Assembly (NCBI GenBank): GCA_963678675.1 | Contig: OY783194.1 | Span: 10,818,607 to 10,882,606 of the forward strand | Source of the DNA: Xiphydria camelus | Taxonomy: Eukaryota > Arthropoda > Insecta > Hymenoptera > Xiphydriidae | Reading direction: 5' to 3' | Length of the DNA: 64,000 bases | Shown: positions 46,206-56,394 of the stretch, piece by piece | Numbering within the stretch: position 1 is the first letter of the stretch | Layout: each line of letters opens with the position of its first letter | Notes under the pieces: model-generated | Seen by the model: the letters and a program-made list of their open reading frames with translations, nothing else | What the model was told of the DNA's origin: nothing | Databases searched by the model: none | Translations under genes and position numbers: made by a program

Positions 46206-47696
46206 GCAACGTTACAGTACAAAATGACAAAAAAAGTCCAGAAGGTATTTATTGCAAGGATATTGCGTGGGGTACAAAATGTACCCCGTCCGGCACCCCC
46301 GAAATTATTTGACCATCCGTATTCCAAAGGCTAAACACCAAATTAAGCAAAGTGGAGTAAAGAGAAATATAGCAGTAAAAAGCAAAGGAAGATGAATAAA
46401 AAAGAGGAGTAAATTGACGACGAATCAAGCGATGAAAACGACACATTTTGCTTAGTTTGTGCTGAAACATATTCCAATTCAAAATCTGGCTAAAAATGGA
46501 TAAAATGCACCAAATGCCATGGATGGGCTCATGAGTTATGTGTTGAAGTCGGTTTGTACTATGTATGTCTCAACTGCGACTCTGATGATGACTAAATAAC
46601 AATACCTATATGATTGTAACAACTAACCCCGAAGATATAACAACCAACCCCGCTGTGGGGTTAGTCGTTACAACTGACATAACCCTCTTAATATGCGTGC
46701 AGTATAATTTCTGTTAGAGATGCATAAGCGATACTTTATTTTTTTAATTAGGTATAAGTACGAGTTCAATGTAAACGCTTCTTTTTTTAAATCAGTTTCA
46801 ATAAATGCCCAAAATATATGATTATATAAAAATTGTAACAATCCAACCCCCCCCCCCCCTAACTCCTCCCCTACCGACCAACCCTGGCCGAAGGTAAATT
46901 TCGAGATCCCTGCAACTGGCCAGTACAGAGCGGGACATCCGGTAATCCCACCAAACAGACACCAAAACTTTCTTTTGATGAATATCAGCTTTTGATGTTG
47001 ATTGTGCCGGCTCATCTCGCTTGCGCCAGAATCGTTTTCGCACAACATTATCGTAAACAATCCACTTTTCATCGCCCGTTATGATTCGCTTAAAAAATGG
47101 GTCTTTTTTGTTACGTCTTAGCAATCAATTCATTTAAAGAGATGAATTTCTTGCAACTCGTGAGAAACCCAAACATCAAGCTTGTTTACGTATCTGAGCT
47201 GTTGTAAATGCAAGGAAACGGTTGAATTGGATATGTTGAGTTTTTCTGCTATTTCTCGCGTCATGCTAGGCTGGTTGGCTTCGATTAATTATTGTTTTTA
47301 TTTTTTCATCATCGATAGCAGTTGGATGCCTAGAGCGTGGTGCATCTTTGAGGTTAAAATCTCCAACGAAAACAAGCGAACCAACGCTGACACTGGCATT
47401 CAATTAATCTTCACCATAAACATCACATAATTTTTTCCGATCTTGCACTGCATTTTTGACTTTTCGAAAGTAAAAAAGTAAAATATGACGAAAATGCTCA
47501 CTTTGATTTTCCATTTCAAACTTGATAGCGAACAAAGAGTTGTTTACGAATGGCGATAGCTGATTAAAGATAATTTGGAATGTCAGCGTTCAAGTGATGG
47601 ACAAAATTTAGGGATTCGCGTCGCTTCTAATATTTTTTCATTAAGGTGTTGCCATCTCCCGAAAATAAACGACATTACTTTTCGAACAACCCAATA

Positions 47697-47966
47697 GTTA
47701 TGCATACCCATGGATGGCTTACGAAAGCATACAACTTTAGGTACTACAAAGATGGCCAGTAACGTCAGAGACATAAGAGACACTGTGATTCCATTTCATT
47801 TCAACATCTCGTATAGGTAATTAAGATTTTCCAGTAACAAATATTCATTACGAGGATTCGCATTATTAATTGAGGTCGGAAATAAGATATACGTATAGGG
47901 TGAGTCATATACGAGTAAGTGCCGCAGATGTTAGCATTCTGTAATACCTACCATAATTTTCTTTAG
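47697..47966. other. Spacer right of the mariner
   Basis: No repeat ends or coding frame; ends in a pyrimidine tract and TTTCTTTAG that could be a splice acceptor. Confidence 0.4.
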
Positions 47967-48121
47967 ATCATTCGTCTATGGAATTTGGAGGTCTTGTAAG
48001 CACTTCAAATACCTATACTAATACCTCTGAAGTAACAGTGTCGACTGATACTACGACAATGTGGACTATGGGCATAGAACCTCTTTTAAAGCCCGGCTAC
48101 GATATTGAGGTCCCTTTATGA
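47967..48121 (+). CDS. Possible last exon of an unknown host gene
   Basis: After TTTTCTTTAG, a frame of 51 codons (HSSMEFGGLVSTSNTYTNTS… IEPLLKPGYDIEVPL) ends in TGA at 48119-48121. It is Thr/Ser-rich and matches none of the transposon families here. No terminal repeats flank it. There is no evidence of expression and no upstream exon in this window that I can connect, so this remains a guess. It could equally be chance or an unrecognised transposon scrap. Confidence 0.25.
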
Positions 48122-48467
48122 CAATAATTATTTACTGGTAATGTAATTTTGATTTAAAAAATCAACCGACCTTATGGTTCATCTGACGCATCAGCGCTAT
48201 TTCATCAATCCACCACATGCTGCATAGACAACTAAACACTGATTACTGAACCACTGTAAACTGCGCTGGTTGAATGGCACAATGTAAACTTACAATGTTC
48301 TCTCTAGTGTTCCATGGAAAATAGTAATATACAATAAAATTTATACCAAAAATTACTACTGAAAATTCTTTGAAATTCTGATAATATTTCTGTTATTTAA
48401 CAAATATTTTCCTTAAGTCTAGACAGACTGACAAACGTTTCTTGCATTCTATGGATTTTATATATAT
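48122..48467. other. AT-rich spacer
   Basis: Nothing recognised. Confidence 0.4.
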
Positions 48468-49154
48468 ACTAGCAGCCCGTCCCGGCTTCGCACGGGTAGA
48501 TTGTGAATTGATTTTGTCCGTCCACCATTGTTTAAATACATTTTTACTAACTAGATTTACTAACTCAAAAACCTTTGCGGGCATGCGTCCAACCATTCCC
48601 CAACTTTTCATCGCAATCGGATGAACGGTTTAGGAAGGCATAATAATCATCAGTACCAGTACTTTTTGAACACCTTTTATAAGATTTACTAACTCAGAAA
48701 CCTTCGTGGACATGCGTCCAACCATTCCCCAACTTTTCATCGCAATCGGATGAACGGTTTAGGAAGGCATAATAATCACCAGTACCGGTACTTTTTGAAC
48801 ACCTTTTATAAGATTTACTAACAATAAGAAACCTTCGCGGGCATGCGTCCAACCATTCCCCAAAGTTTCATCGCAATCGGATGAACGGTTTAGGAAGGCA
48901 TTTGATATTACCTTAAAGGTCACGGTCAAGGTCAAATCCAATACGACCCCTGGGTAGCCAAGGGAAAATCCTTAGTTTTGTATTAAACATTTTTCTCTAA
49001 AATGTTTTCCCGCTGAGATAACCGGCCGTACCGGGACTTTTTGAACACCCTGTATAAGATTTACTAACTCAGAAACCATCGCAGACATGCGTCTAACCAT
49101 TTCCCAAACTTTCATCGCAATCGGATGAACGGTTTAGGAAGGCATACGAGACAT

Positions 49155-49189
<35 letters not shown>

Positions 49190-49215
49190 TTCATTTTTAT
49201 ATATATAGATAGATA
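48468..49215 (+). repeat. Interspersed repeat beginning CTAGCAGCCCGTCCCGGCTT (copy 2)
   Basis: Same head, ~125-bp internal units (near 48655, 48785, 49036) and CAGA/TATATA tail as 5497-6445, same strand, but lacking the segment equivalent to about 5580-5790. This suggests internal unit number varies between copies. Confidence 0.85.
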
Positions 49216-49816
49216 TAACACTGTGGTCTCTATGTCTCCTACAATAGATATTCCTAATCGCGCAATTCTTTCTATTAACAAAATGAAATCATTTTGATAT
49301 AGGTAGGTACATGAATCTCTATTTCTTAGTGAGGAAGATAATGTTGTGCATAAGAGGTCATGCACCTACTAAAGGTTAAGCTAGTAAAAATAAAGGTAAA
49401 TATTGGTAAAAGACCTGTTTAAACAGAGAAACATCACGAATCTCGAAGCAAAACGACTCTTTCTTGGACAAAATTGGATCATTTATTTAACAATTAATCG
49501 TTTTAGAAAATTGAAGTGGAATTTGAAAGAAGATTGATGACGCTTTAAGAAGGTATAAGTCATTAATGCAGTCTTAAAAAGTATTATTATTTGTACCCAT
49601 GAGAATCGGAAATTATAGAAAATTGAAAATTGTAGGAGGGGTAGATACGCACGGGGCATGAATAAACTATAACTATGGTTTATTCGCGATACGGGAGTAC
49701 AGGTAGTAATGTGCGAGTGTGTGTGAGGGGAAAGATCCCGGGAGGGATCGAACTCTGAGAAGCGTCGGAGGTGCTATCGATCGGGCTGCTCGAGTGCGAT
49801 GCGGGAGCGCCGTCCC
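49216..49816. other. Spacer, GC-rich at its right end
   Basis: No gene seen. From about 49690 the base composition rises in GC and continues past the next two insertions into 53455-53870, suggesting that these were once contiguous. Confidence 0.4.
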
Positions 49817-49935
49817 CAGTAGGTACATTCTGTACGGTCATTCGTCGACGTTCGTAGGACCGCCTTGAATAACATGGGCGTTCGTCAAGCGGCGCTACGA
49901 ACGCCGACGAATGACTGTACAGAACTTACCTACTG
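49817..49935. mobile_element. 119-bp hairpin MITE
   Basis: Inverted arms CAGTAGGTACATTCTGTACG and complement, about 45 bp each. Confidence 0.75.
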
Positions 49936-50885
49936 GCGTGCCGGGTGTTGCTCGCGTTCCGGGTATCGTGGCAAGTAGTCCAGGCAACGAAGACCAAAAA
50001 AGGCCAAATAAAGGAAAAAATACACGTGAAAGCGAATTTTGGCACAGTTGTAGGGATAGGTGTCACTAACAATATACTAAAAGTACTGATGGGTGGGAGT
50101 GAAGCTAGGGGGGGGGGTCTCTAAAGGTCCCCTTTTTCAGTTTTTCGTTAATAACTCGAAAATTACTGCCTGTAGCGAAAAAAAATTCAATTACAAAATA
50201 ATCTACATAAAATTCTCTACAAAAAAGGTCATACACTTTTTCTCGCTAGGATCAATACTTCAGAAGATATGGAGGGGGAAATATGGAAAATTAAAAAAAA
50301 TCGGTTTTTATTATTAGAGCTCAAGTTTTAATGATAAATTAACTATGCTCAGACCACGTATTAATGACTTTACTGCATGTAAGTATAATCATGTAATATA
50401 TAATGGAAGAATTGTGTGCCGAGGTGACTACAATAATGTGGAAACATATGAAGGGTACAGGCTAAAAAGGGGGAATGTCAAAAAAAAACAAATTTACAGG
50501 ACAGCAAATTTGCGCGCGGACATTCCCTTTATTTGCATGTTACGCTAAAATTTTAAACGTCTGTGTCTCTTGATTGTACCTTTTTTTGCCTGTAATCCTT
50601 TGCCAGCTGAAACAATACGAAATTTTCAGGTCCGTTCCAAAAGTATACGTCCGCCCCACCTTTTTCCCGGATTGGCATAGTGTGCAGGCCTTAAAATTTA
50701 ATGTTGTCCCAGAACGATTGCCCTGCTTCTCTTAAACCACTATACAATTCATCGCAACAAAATTTTTTCAAAGAAAAAAAATTTTTATCCGGTTTTACCC
50801 TTCGACTAGCGTTCCAAAAGAAGGCGTCCACATTGTTTTATTGCCAGAAAATAAAAAAAAAATTTAATAACAACAACGATAAATT

Positions 50886-51961
50886 TTAATATTTATTCAT
50901 TGGGCCTCCATGGCTCTTAATCACTTCAATTAGCCATTTTGGCATGCTTCCAGCTAGCCCTCTAAGCAGTTCTTCCAAAACGTTGTCCCATGCGCGTCGA
51001 ATGGCCCTTTTAAGCTGCTCCACGCTATGAAATTGGCGCGCATTGTCGTACACCTCCCTCGCCATGATTCCCCAGAGGTTCTCAATGGGATTAAGATCGG
51101 GTGAGCAGGCTGGCCAGGGCAAAAGGTCGATTTGGTGGGCTTCCATCCAGGCCATAGTGTTGTTCTCGCGACGCCGACTGACATGGATTGGTGCGTTGTC
51201 TTGTTGAAATATCCACTCAACCTCGTCGTATTCTTCCATGTATGGGAGAAGATGATTCTCTAACACTTCTTGGTAGCCGACGCTGTCTAGCCGGACCGTA
51301 ATCACCGCCAGACGGCACTTTCCTCGAGCGCTGAAAGCGGCCCAAGTCATGACCGACTTGCCGCCACCTTATCGCTTTGAGAAGATTCGCGGATCTTTAC
51401 GCAAATCGTGCCAATAGTACGCAAATCCGTCGGGTCCATCCAAATTCCACTTCTTCTCGTCGCTGAAGATCACCTGAATTTATAAAAAAATTTATTAAAA
51501 TTTATTAAAATTTGTTAAAAATTTTATGAACCAACCCTTGTCCATTGCTCGATCCAACCGACTCGAATCTCGACCCAATTCAGTCTTGCGGCCTTGTGCG
51601 CGTCTGTAAGCATCTGCCGCTTCTTCATTTTCCTCCGGCGAAGGTTTGGAGACTCACGAATCCTTCTCCAAACCGTCTGATGGGACATGTCAAGCTTTAG
51701 CTGGCTGCGGATTCGGCGGCTTCCAATGGTAGAATTCGACGCTTCTGCCCAGATTCTTCGTGTGGTGCGTGGGGTGCAGCTTTTGGGACGTCCTGTGATG
51801 TTGTGTGTGCCATATCCGTCGGGATCGTTGATGAAATTGTTGATGACGCAGTGACTTCGCCGAAGTTGTATCGCAATCCACCGATTGCTTCGGCCTTCTG
51901 CTTTGTAGGCTAAAGTCTGGCCTTTTTCCAGTTCGCTGAGGCGTTTTCCACGTCCGGGCAT
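50886..51961 (-). pseudogene. Tc1 transposase with a probable intron and one stop
   Basis: Exon 1 (51961-51536): MPGRGKRLSELEKGQ, bipartite helix-turn-helix with GRPKSCTPRTTRR. A 62-nt AT-rich gap (51535-51474, GTTGGT…TTCAG) joins in frame to exon 2: [16 protein letters not shown] (first Asp), FSKR-stop-GGGKSVMTW, QQDNAPIHVSRR (second Asp) and SPDLNPIENLWG (Glu). Total about 337 residues, normal for the family. The TAA at 51369-51371 replaces a residue in the FSKRxxGGG motif. The spacing from second Asp to Glu is 38 residues, not 34, because of four extra residues after SRRR. Inactive unless the stop is read through. Confidence 0.9.
51474..51535 (-). other. Probable 62-nt intron in the Tc1 gene
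   Basis: GT-AG borders, phase 0, AT-rich; removal restores the frame exactly. Could instead be an insertion that happens to have splice-like borders. Confidence 0.6.
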
Positions 51962-52339
51962 ATTACCAACGATGAAAACAAATGATTATTGGCACAAACA
52001 CAACAAAACAACTGAACAAACACGCAAAACAGCCTCAGAAACAATGTGGACGCATTTTCTTTTGGAACGCTAGTCGGAGGGTAAAACCAGATAAACATTT
52101 TTTTTCTTTAAAAAAAATTTTTTTGCGATGAATTGTATAGTGGTTTAAGAAGCAGGGCAATCGTTCTGGGACAATATTAAATTTTAAGGCCTGCACACTA
52201 TGCCAATCCGGGAAAAAAGTGGGGTGGACGCATACTTTTGGAACGGACCTTAGATGGTGTGGAAATCACGAATTAGCTAAAATGTCACATTCTCCCTTTT
52301 TAGCCTGTACCCTTCAATTATGAATTAACTCCATTCCCC

Positions 52340-52588
52340 TTGGCTCTGTTCAGCGAGGGCGGAATGCGAAAAGGAAAGAAATCATCACTCTACGATGTTT
52401 TGCCAGTAGAGGACAACGCAGCTCTCGATCTCACCCAAAGCACCAATGTAGTAGACGCTGGTTTCCTTCTCCACCGCATGAAGTGGAAAGAGTCCTCCTG
52501 CATTTCTTCAATTTGCCATCAGTACATTGCCTATGTACAGAAATATTACGGTGAAAATTGTACGGTGGTTTTTTTATGGTTACAGTGA
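52340..52588 (+). pseudogene. PIN/FEN-like family, N-terminal fragment
   Basis: The frame has GGMRKGKKSSLYDVL, then VVDAGFLLHRMKWKE and YIAYVQKYYGENCTVVF. In the family I recall, this precedes the GCDxTSA region found at 38.5 kb; the Asp in DAGFLLH would be the first metal ligand of a PIN-like fold. The frame stops at the palindrome. Nuclease role is unproven. Confidence 0.55.
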
Positions 52589-52746
52589 TGTAAACAGCAC
52601 AAAACGAGCAAAGCAGAAGTTTTCGTGAGCCCTCTTCGCTTCTCCTCTGCTCGTTTTATGCTGTTTACATCACTGTAACCATTAAAAACCACCGTACAAT
52701 TTTCACCATAATGTTTCTGTATGGTATGAATAAAATACTCTATCAA
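52546..52746 (-). pseudogene. Inverted partial copy of the PIN/FEN-like fragment
   Basis: Reads HYGENCTVVFNGYSDVNSIKRAEEKRRG on the minus strand, overlapping the same residues as the plus-strand copy and extending further (GYSDVNSIKRAEEKRR). The two copies form a ~70-bp-arm palindrome (52550-52619 and 52638-52710). Confidence 0.6.
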
Positions 52747-52772
52747 CCGTTATAGATATAAATAGGGAATTC

Positions 52773-52940
52773 TCAGGCATCTGTGGGTCATTACGTCTCT
52801 GAAGAGGGTTCGAAGAGGAACCAAAACGTTAGACGTGTAGTGATTATTGGGGTTGTTTGGTCTGATTATTACCTAGTGAAAGTTAAGTTAAATTAATTTT
52901 AAACTACTACAGGCAACAGAAGTATTATCTTAAGAAGGTA
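52773..52940 (+). mobile_element. Penelope terminal-repeat fragment (copy 3)
   Basis: Shares the ribozyme region, 'TTGTTTGGTCTGATTATTACC' and 'TTTTAAACTACTACAGGCAA' with the 3.5-6.8 kb Penelope element. No RT is attached. Confidence 0.8.
52793..52836 (+). ncRNA. Degenerate hammerhead ribozyme
   Basis: Same 44-nt layout as at 3587-3630 (ACGTCT, CTGAAGA, stem II, AAAACGTT, AGACGT). The core GAAA has become AAAA and the cleavage-site C has become T, so loss of activity or strong weakening is expected. Stems I and II are unchanged. Confidence 0.65.
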
Positions 52941-53519
52941 CGCGAATCAATATTCAGTATTCCGACTACCGTTTTTCGGGACAGGCTCCAACGACGCACA
53001 TTATTGTGGTCACCTCCGCTCACAATTCTTCCGTTATATATTACATGATTACACTCTTACATGCAGTAAAGTCATTAATACGTGGTCTAAGCATAGTTAA
53101 TTTATCATTAAAACTTGATTTTGATTAATAAAAACCAATTTTTTTAATTGTCCATTTTCCCCCCTCCATATCGCCTGAAGTATTGATCCTAGCGAAAAAG
53201 TGTATCAGACCTTTTTTGTAGAGAATTTTATGGAGATTAATTTATAATTGAACTTTCTTTCGCTAGAGGCAATAGTTTTCGAGTTACTAACGAAAAACTA
53301 AAAAAGGGAACCTTTAGAGACCCCTCCCCCCTTAGCTTCACTCCCTCCCATCAGTACTTTTAGTATATTGTTAGTGATACCTTCCCCTACAACTGTGCCA
53401 AAATTCGCTTTCACATGTATTTTTTCCACTATTTTTCCTTCGTTGCCTGGACTAAAGGCCGGAGGCGAAGGTGACTCGTCCACGTAGCGGATCGCCAGTT
53501 AGGCGAGGCGACGTGAAAA

Positions 53520-53845
53520 CGTTGTTTAGGGCTGCGAGGGCGCTAGGGTGTTCGCGGAGCGAATACTGCCGCTAGTAAGCCTCAGGCCGGGACGGCGCAG
53601 AGCCGTTAGTGATCTGCGAGCGAGAGGGTGTTCGCCGAGTGAAAACTTCCCTAGGGGCGTTCGAGTGAGACTGAGGGATAGTGCTGTTCGCCGAGCGAAA
53701 ACTTCCACTATCGAGACTCAGATCGGTCTCGAGGGGTAGTGGTGTTCACGAATGATGCTTCCACTACCGGCGTTCGGATGAGATTCGAGGGGTAGTGGTG
53801 TCCGCCGAGCGATGTTTCCACTACCAAGCCTTAGATCAGTTTGCC
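53520..53845 (+). repeat. ~58-bp tandem units, each with a hairpin
   Basis: Five units share 'TGTTCGCCGAGCGAAAACTT'. In units 3-5 this is bracketed by complementary arms: GATAGTG/CACTATC in unit 3 and GGTAGTGG/CCACTACC in units 4 and 5. The A-T pair in unit 3 is a G-C pair in units 4 and 5. In unit 2 the inner four positions pair as AGGG/CCCT. GC-rich compared with the surroundings. Confidence 0.75.
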
Positions 53846-54690
53846 GGCGGTTGCTCGCCGGCCGTCTTATATACCCCTTTAGCGGCTAGCCAAACGTTTT
53901 TAAAAACGTTTTGTATCGTCGCGATCGAAGCGCCACTTTTGGCGCTAAATTCAAAGATATGGAACTATGATTTAGTGAGCAATCTCACCCCCGGCTGATC
54001 AATTTCACCCCAAATGACACAAATCTGTTAACTGACTTATGCCGACCCCTGTATAATTGGAACACTAGACAATTTCTGAGAAGTATGACAGTTTTTCAGA
54101 GAAAGTTAGAGAAAACTCTAAAAATAACCATTTTTGTTTCACGTATAAAAACATTTTTGAAACATTCTTATAAACTCTGTCAAATGTCTGACAAACTCTG
54201 AAAGTCGGTAATTTTTTAATTCATAATTTGTTTAAAAATACATACAGAAAATTTTAGATTTTTTTAGATATTTTCCAGTGTGTTGTAACGATCTGGGCCG
54301 CTCGAATTCAGATCAGTAACGGAACAAAAAAGAAAGAGTTCGTTGGCCATCGTAGGTGATGGAAATCACCATTCGGAAAGAGAACAAAGTAAGGAAATCG
54401 ATAATCGATTGAAAGACTTTACTCGTATTTTAATAAGGCTGAAACTGATGATCATTGTGACCAAAGAGCTAACTATGGAAAAAAAACAATGTGAATCTCA
54501 ACCGAAGATACAAAACTGTCGTAAGTGGTTCGTTCAGCCCTTATGTCGATCTTGAGCGAAGCAGTGTTGGAGAAAAACTGCTCAAAAAGAAGGAAGGTCT
54601 AAGCGTGGGTGGTGAGTCAGCGGTGGCTGTAAAAGAGAAGGGCAAATTTGTTCAAGGGTGAATCAACGTTGGTCAGGGGGAAGGGGCTAC
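53846..54690. other. Spacer
   Basis: No gene seen. A TATATA-like box near 53869 follows the hairpin repeats but no transcript can be inferred. Confidence 0.35.
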
Positions 54691-54696
54691 CCGTGT

Positions 54697-55015
54697 CGAA
54701 ATTTTGCCTCTATTTTGATGGCCAGAGCGACTTTTCAAACCTATTTTGATGCTATATGGTCGTCGAGCTCCTATTTTGATGCTTTTTGAACCTATCTGTA
54801 AAATTTGCTCTTGCTTTGATGGCCAGAGCCCCTTCACTGGGTAGAAGCTAAGGCATTTAAAATAGGGTCTCTTCGCGAGTCGAAATTTTACCCCTACTTT
54901 TTGATGGCCACAACACCTCCGCTGGGTAGAAGCTATGGCATTGAAAATAGGGCCTCGTCGCGAATTAAAATTTTGCTTCTATTTTGATGGCCAGAGCCCC
55001 TTTACTGTGTCAGAG
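54697..55015 (+). repeat. Degenerate tandem repeat (CTATTTTGATGGCCAGAGC)
   Basis: The phrase 'ATTTTG..TCTATTTTGATGG' recurs 4-6 times, with 'GGGTAGAAGCTAWGGCATT' twice (about 120-bp unit). Family unknown. Confidence 0.65.
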
Positions 55016-55757
55016 TTTCGGACTTAGAATATTTTCAACATCACGAACGGGATTAGAAAAATGTCGGTCTTTTGCGTATAGGCTTGAAAATTTATTTGTG
55101 AATAAATGGACAAAAATTGTAATTTGTTCAATTATTAAATCAATAAATTATTTGATTTCAAGTCTCCAGAGTATGTTGAGCAAGTTATAAACTATATTGT
55201 TTATTAAAAAGCACAGATTATTACCATATAGTAAATACAATCAATTAATGTAGGATGAATAAACATTCCTATAATTATTTATTTATTAATATCAATTTGC
55301 GTCTATGCAAGAATATTTATCAAAAGATATAATAATAAATGTAGAAAAATGTTGAGAAAAGAATAATATAATTATTATCCCCTTACTGCATGATTTTTCT
55401 ATCTTTTGTACTCAAAAATATATGATATAAAACCATTTTTCTAAATTACTGTATGACATAAAACAATTTTCTATACACCAACTTATAAAAACAGTTTCTA
55501 TCTTTATTGAAGCAAAGAAAAACGTTGGATTTTTCACATTTGAAGGTTATTTACAGAAGGTAATAAGTGAAAAGGCGTTTGTGCCATATATGGTACAAGA
55601 TGCAGGAAGGGGATAAAACCTTATTTATTCGAGCTCTTTCTTATTGACTGGAAAAGCAACATATGAGGCGGTAAAAGGCAAAGTGGTGTAAGTCATTTCG
55701 ACAAACAGAAGAATTTAATAGAAATGTTGCCGTTTGTAGCTGTTTGTAGTTTGCCGT
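55016..55757. other. AT-rich spacer
   Basis: No gene or repeat end seen. Confidence 0.4.
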
Positions 55758-55933
55758 TGTGGGGACCCGACACACACCGCCAGCGCTCCACGCGGAGAAG
55801 AGGTGTAGTCACGAGACTACACAGTCGGCAATAGTCTCTCTCGCGACGCGACCGCGTGTATGCCTTTGTTCAATAAACGAAGTTTATTTCCCGATCCATT
55901 GCTTTGCATTCCTTATGTGGCATAGTCCCCACA
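55758..55933 (+). repeat. LTR of a Gypsy-type element (solo with leader)
   Basis: Starts TGTGGGGACCCGAC and ends GTCCCCACA: 176 bp, perfect short inverted ends TGTGGGGAC. An AATAAA-like sequence (CAATAAACG) lies near 55872. It is followed at once by a primer site and ~60 bp of leader; the internal genes are gone. Confidence 0.75.
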
Positions 55934-55939
55934 TAAGAT

Positions 55940-55958
55940 TGGTGACCCCGACGTGATC
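55940..55958 (+). promoter_or_regulatory. Primer-binding site, tRNA-Trp type
   Basis: TGGTGACCCCGACGTGATC matches what I recall as the complement of the insect tRNA-Trp 3' end, the primer used by the CsRn1 group of Gypsy elements. Confidence 0.65.
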
Positions 55959-56389
55959 GGAAATTAAAAGCCAGTGTAAGTGAACGCGTGGGCCCATAGT
56001 AGCCCAGTAACTTAAGGCGGAAAATAGGGGGTTACTTCTCAAAAATTCGCAGCAAGCTGGATTTTTGCATACTTCTTCATTGAAGCATTATAAATAACGT
56101 GTAAAAAGTCCCCATCGATATCGTGTACGCTTCAAAAGTTATACGGGAGTCAAAGGTTAAAAAATTGGTTTTTCGTTATCATCTCGTTTGCGATTGGTCG
56201 GACGATAATTTTTGTAGTTACAAAAGTTGTAGACAAAAAAATACTCTATAAAAAAGGTCCTTTACATTTTCCACGTAGGAGTTACCGTCTCCACAATATA
56301 TGCCGCACAAAGAGTCAACGTGATGAAATAGTGCTTCAATAGTCATACATTCGTTTCCCCACCACCTTCGAGGTAGAATGTAAGGAGCA
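55959..56389. other. Leader remnant and repeat DNA
   Basis: About 60 bp of retroelement leader, then AT-rich sequence. At 56350-56385 there is a piece similar to the tandem unit at 27460-27500. Confidence 0.4.
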
Positions 56390-56394
56390 TTTTT

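Larger units (their letters stand above)
43480..46595 (+). pseudogene. pogo transposase in three pieces
   Basis: Piece 1 (43490-43624): GCIGTANKSGWMVQEDF, part of the DDE_1 core. Piece 2 (44032-44625): after the TTAA MITE, HTRCTKQRPILLLLDNHDS with the second acid, LPSHCSHSLQPLDRSVYGPLKKY with the third, then GFRVSGIYPLNRYIF and SSVTDRP, and a Ser/Asn-rich linker. Piece 3 (46400-46595): after the second LTR-like block, TFCLVCAETY and KWIKCTKCHGWAHELC…YVCLNCDSDD, a PHD-like zinc finger, then TAA. The N-terminal DNA-binding part is not seen and presumably was lost near the first LTR-like block. Frameshifts occur in each piece. Confidence 0.8.
40792..46942 (+). mobile_element. pogo/Tigger element inserted in the mariner
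   Basis: Inverted ends CCGGATGTCCCGTTCTGTAC and complement, matching for ~60 bp, with TA on both sides (40790-40791, 46943-46944). Plus-strand transposase pieces survive between later insertions. Stripped of these it would be roughly 2.5-3 kb. Confidence 0.9.
40353..47516 (-). pseudogene. mariner transposase, split and mutated
   Basis: N-terminal part (47516-47124, several frames): start MENQSEHFRHILLF and a helix-turn-helix region with EIAEKLNISNSTV. Next, 47124-46945: first catalytic Asp in ITGDEKWIVY, then SVWWD at the break. After the pogo insertion: YKGIIFYKGTKLS, second Asp in HHDNARPQT (about 40640), then a frame break and PYSPDLAPSNYYLF (40570-40520). In active mariners the third acid of the D,D34D triad is the Asp in APSDY; here it is Asn, so catalysis would be lost even without the insertion. 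Small indels also break the N-terminal part. Confidence 0.9.
40280..47694 (-). mobile_element. mariner transposon split by a pogo element
   Basis: Inverted ends TTGGGTTGTTCGAAAAGTAA with TA on both sides (40278-40279 and 47695-47696). Without the insertion it would be about 1.26 kb, normal for mariner. The pogo insertion (40792-46942) has its own TA duplication and falls within the codons after SVWWD. Confidence 0.92.
50628..52250 (-). mobile_element. Tc1-like transposon
   Basis: Inverted ends AGGTCCGTTCCAAAAGTATA and complement. The arms extend about 210 bp, through CCAGAACGATTGCCCTGCTT and GCGTTCCAAAAGAA. About 1.62 kb, usual for Tc1. TA follows at the right; at the left the flanking bases are CA or decayed. 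Confidence 0.9.
49978..53452. mobile_element. Inverted-repeat element, TA-flanked, 3.5 kb
   Basis: Ends GTCCAGGCAACGAAG and complement with TA on both sides (49976-49977, 53453-53454). Arms of ~445 bp (49978-50425 and 53010-53452) are inverse copies, including the G-rich 'GTGAAGCTAGGGGGGG' segment. Inside are a Tc1 transposon, nuclease-family gene pieces and a Penelope terminal repeat. Own transposase not identified. Confidence 0.8.

Noticed and set aside
46668..47072. 134-codon minus-strand ORF
   Set aside because: Crosses the pogo end and mariner in a frame that matches neither; the mariner frame is the neighbouring one.
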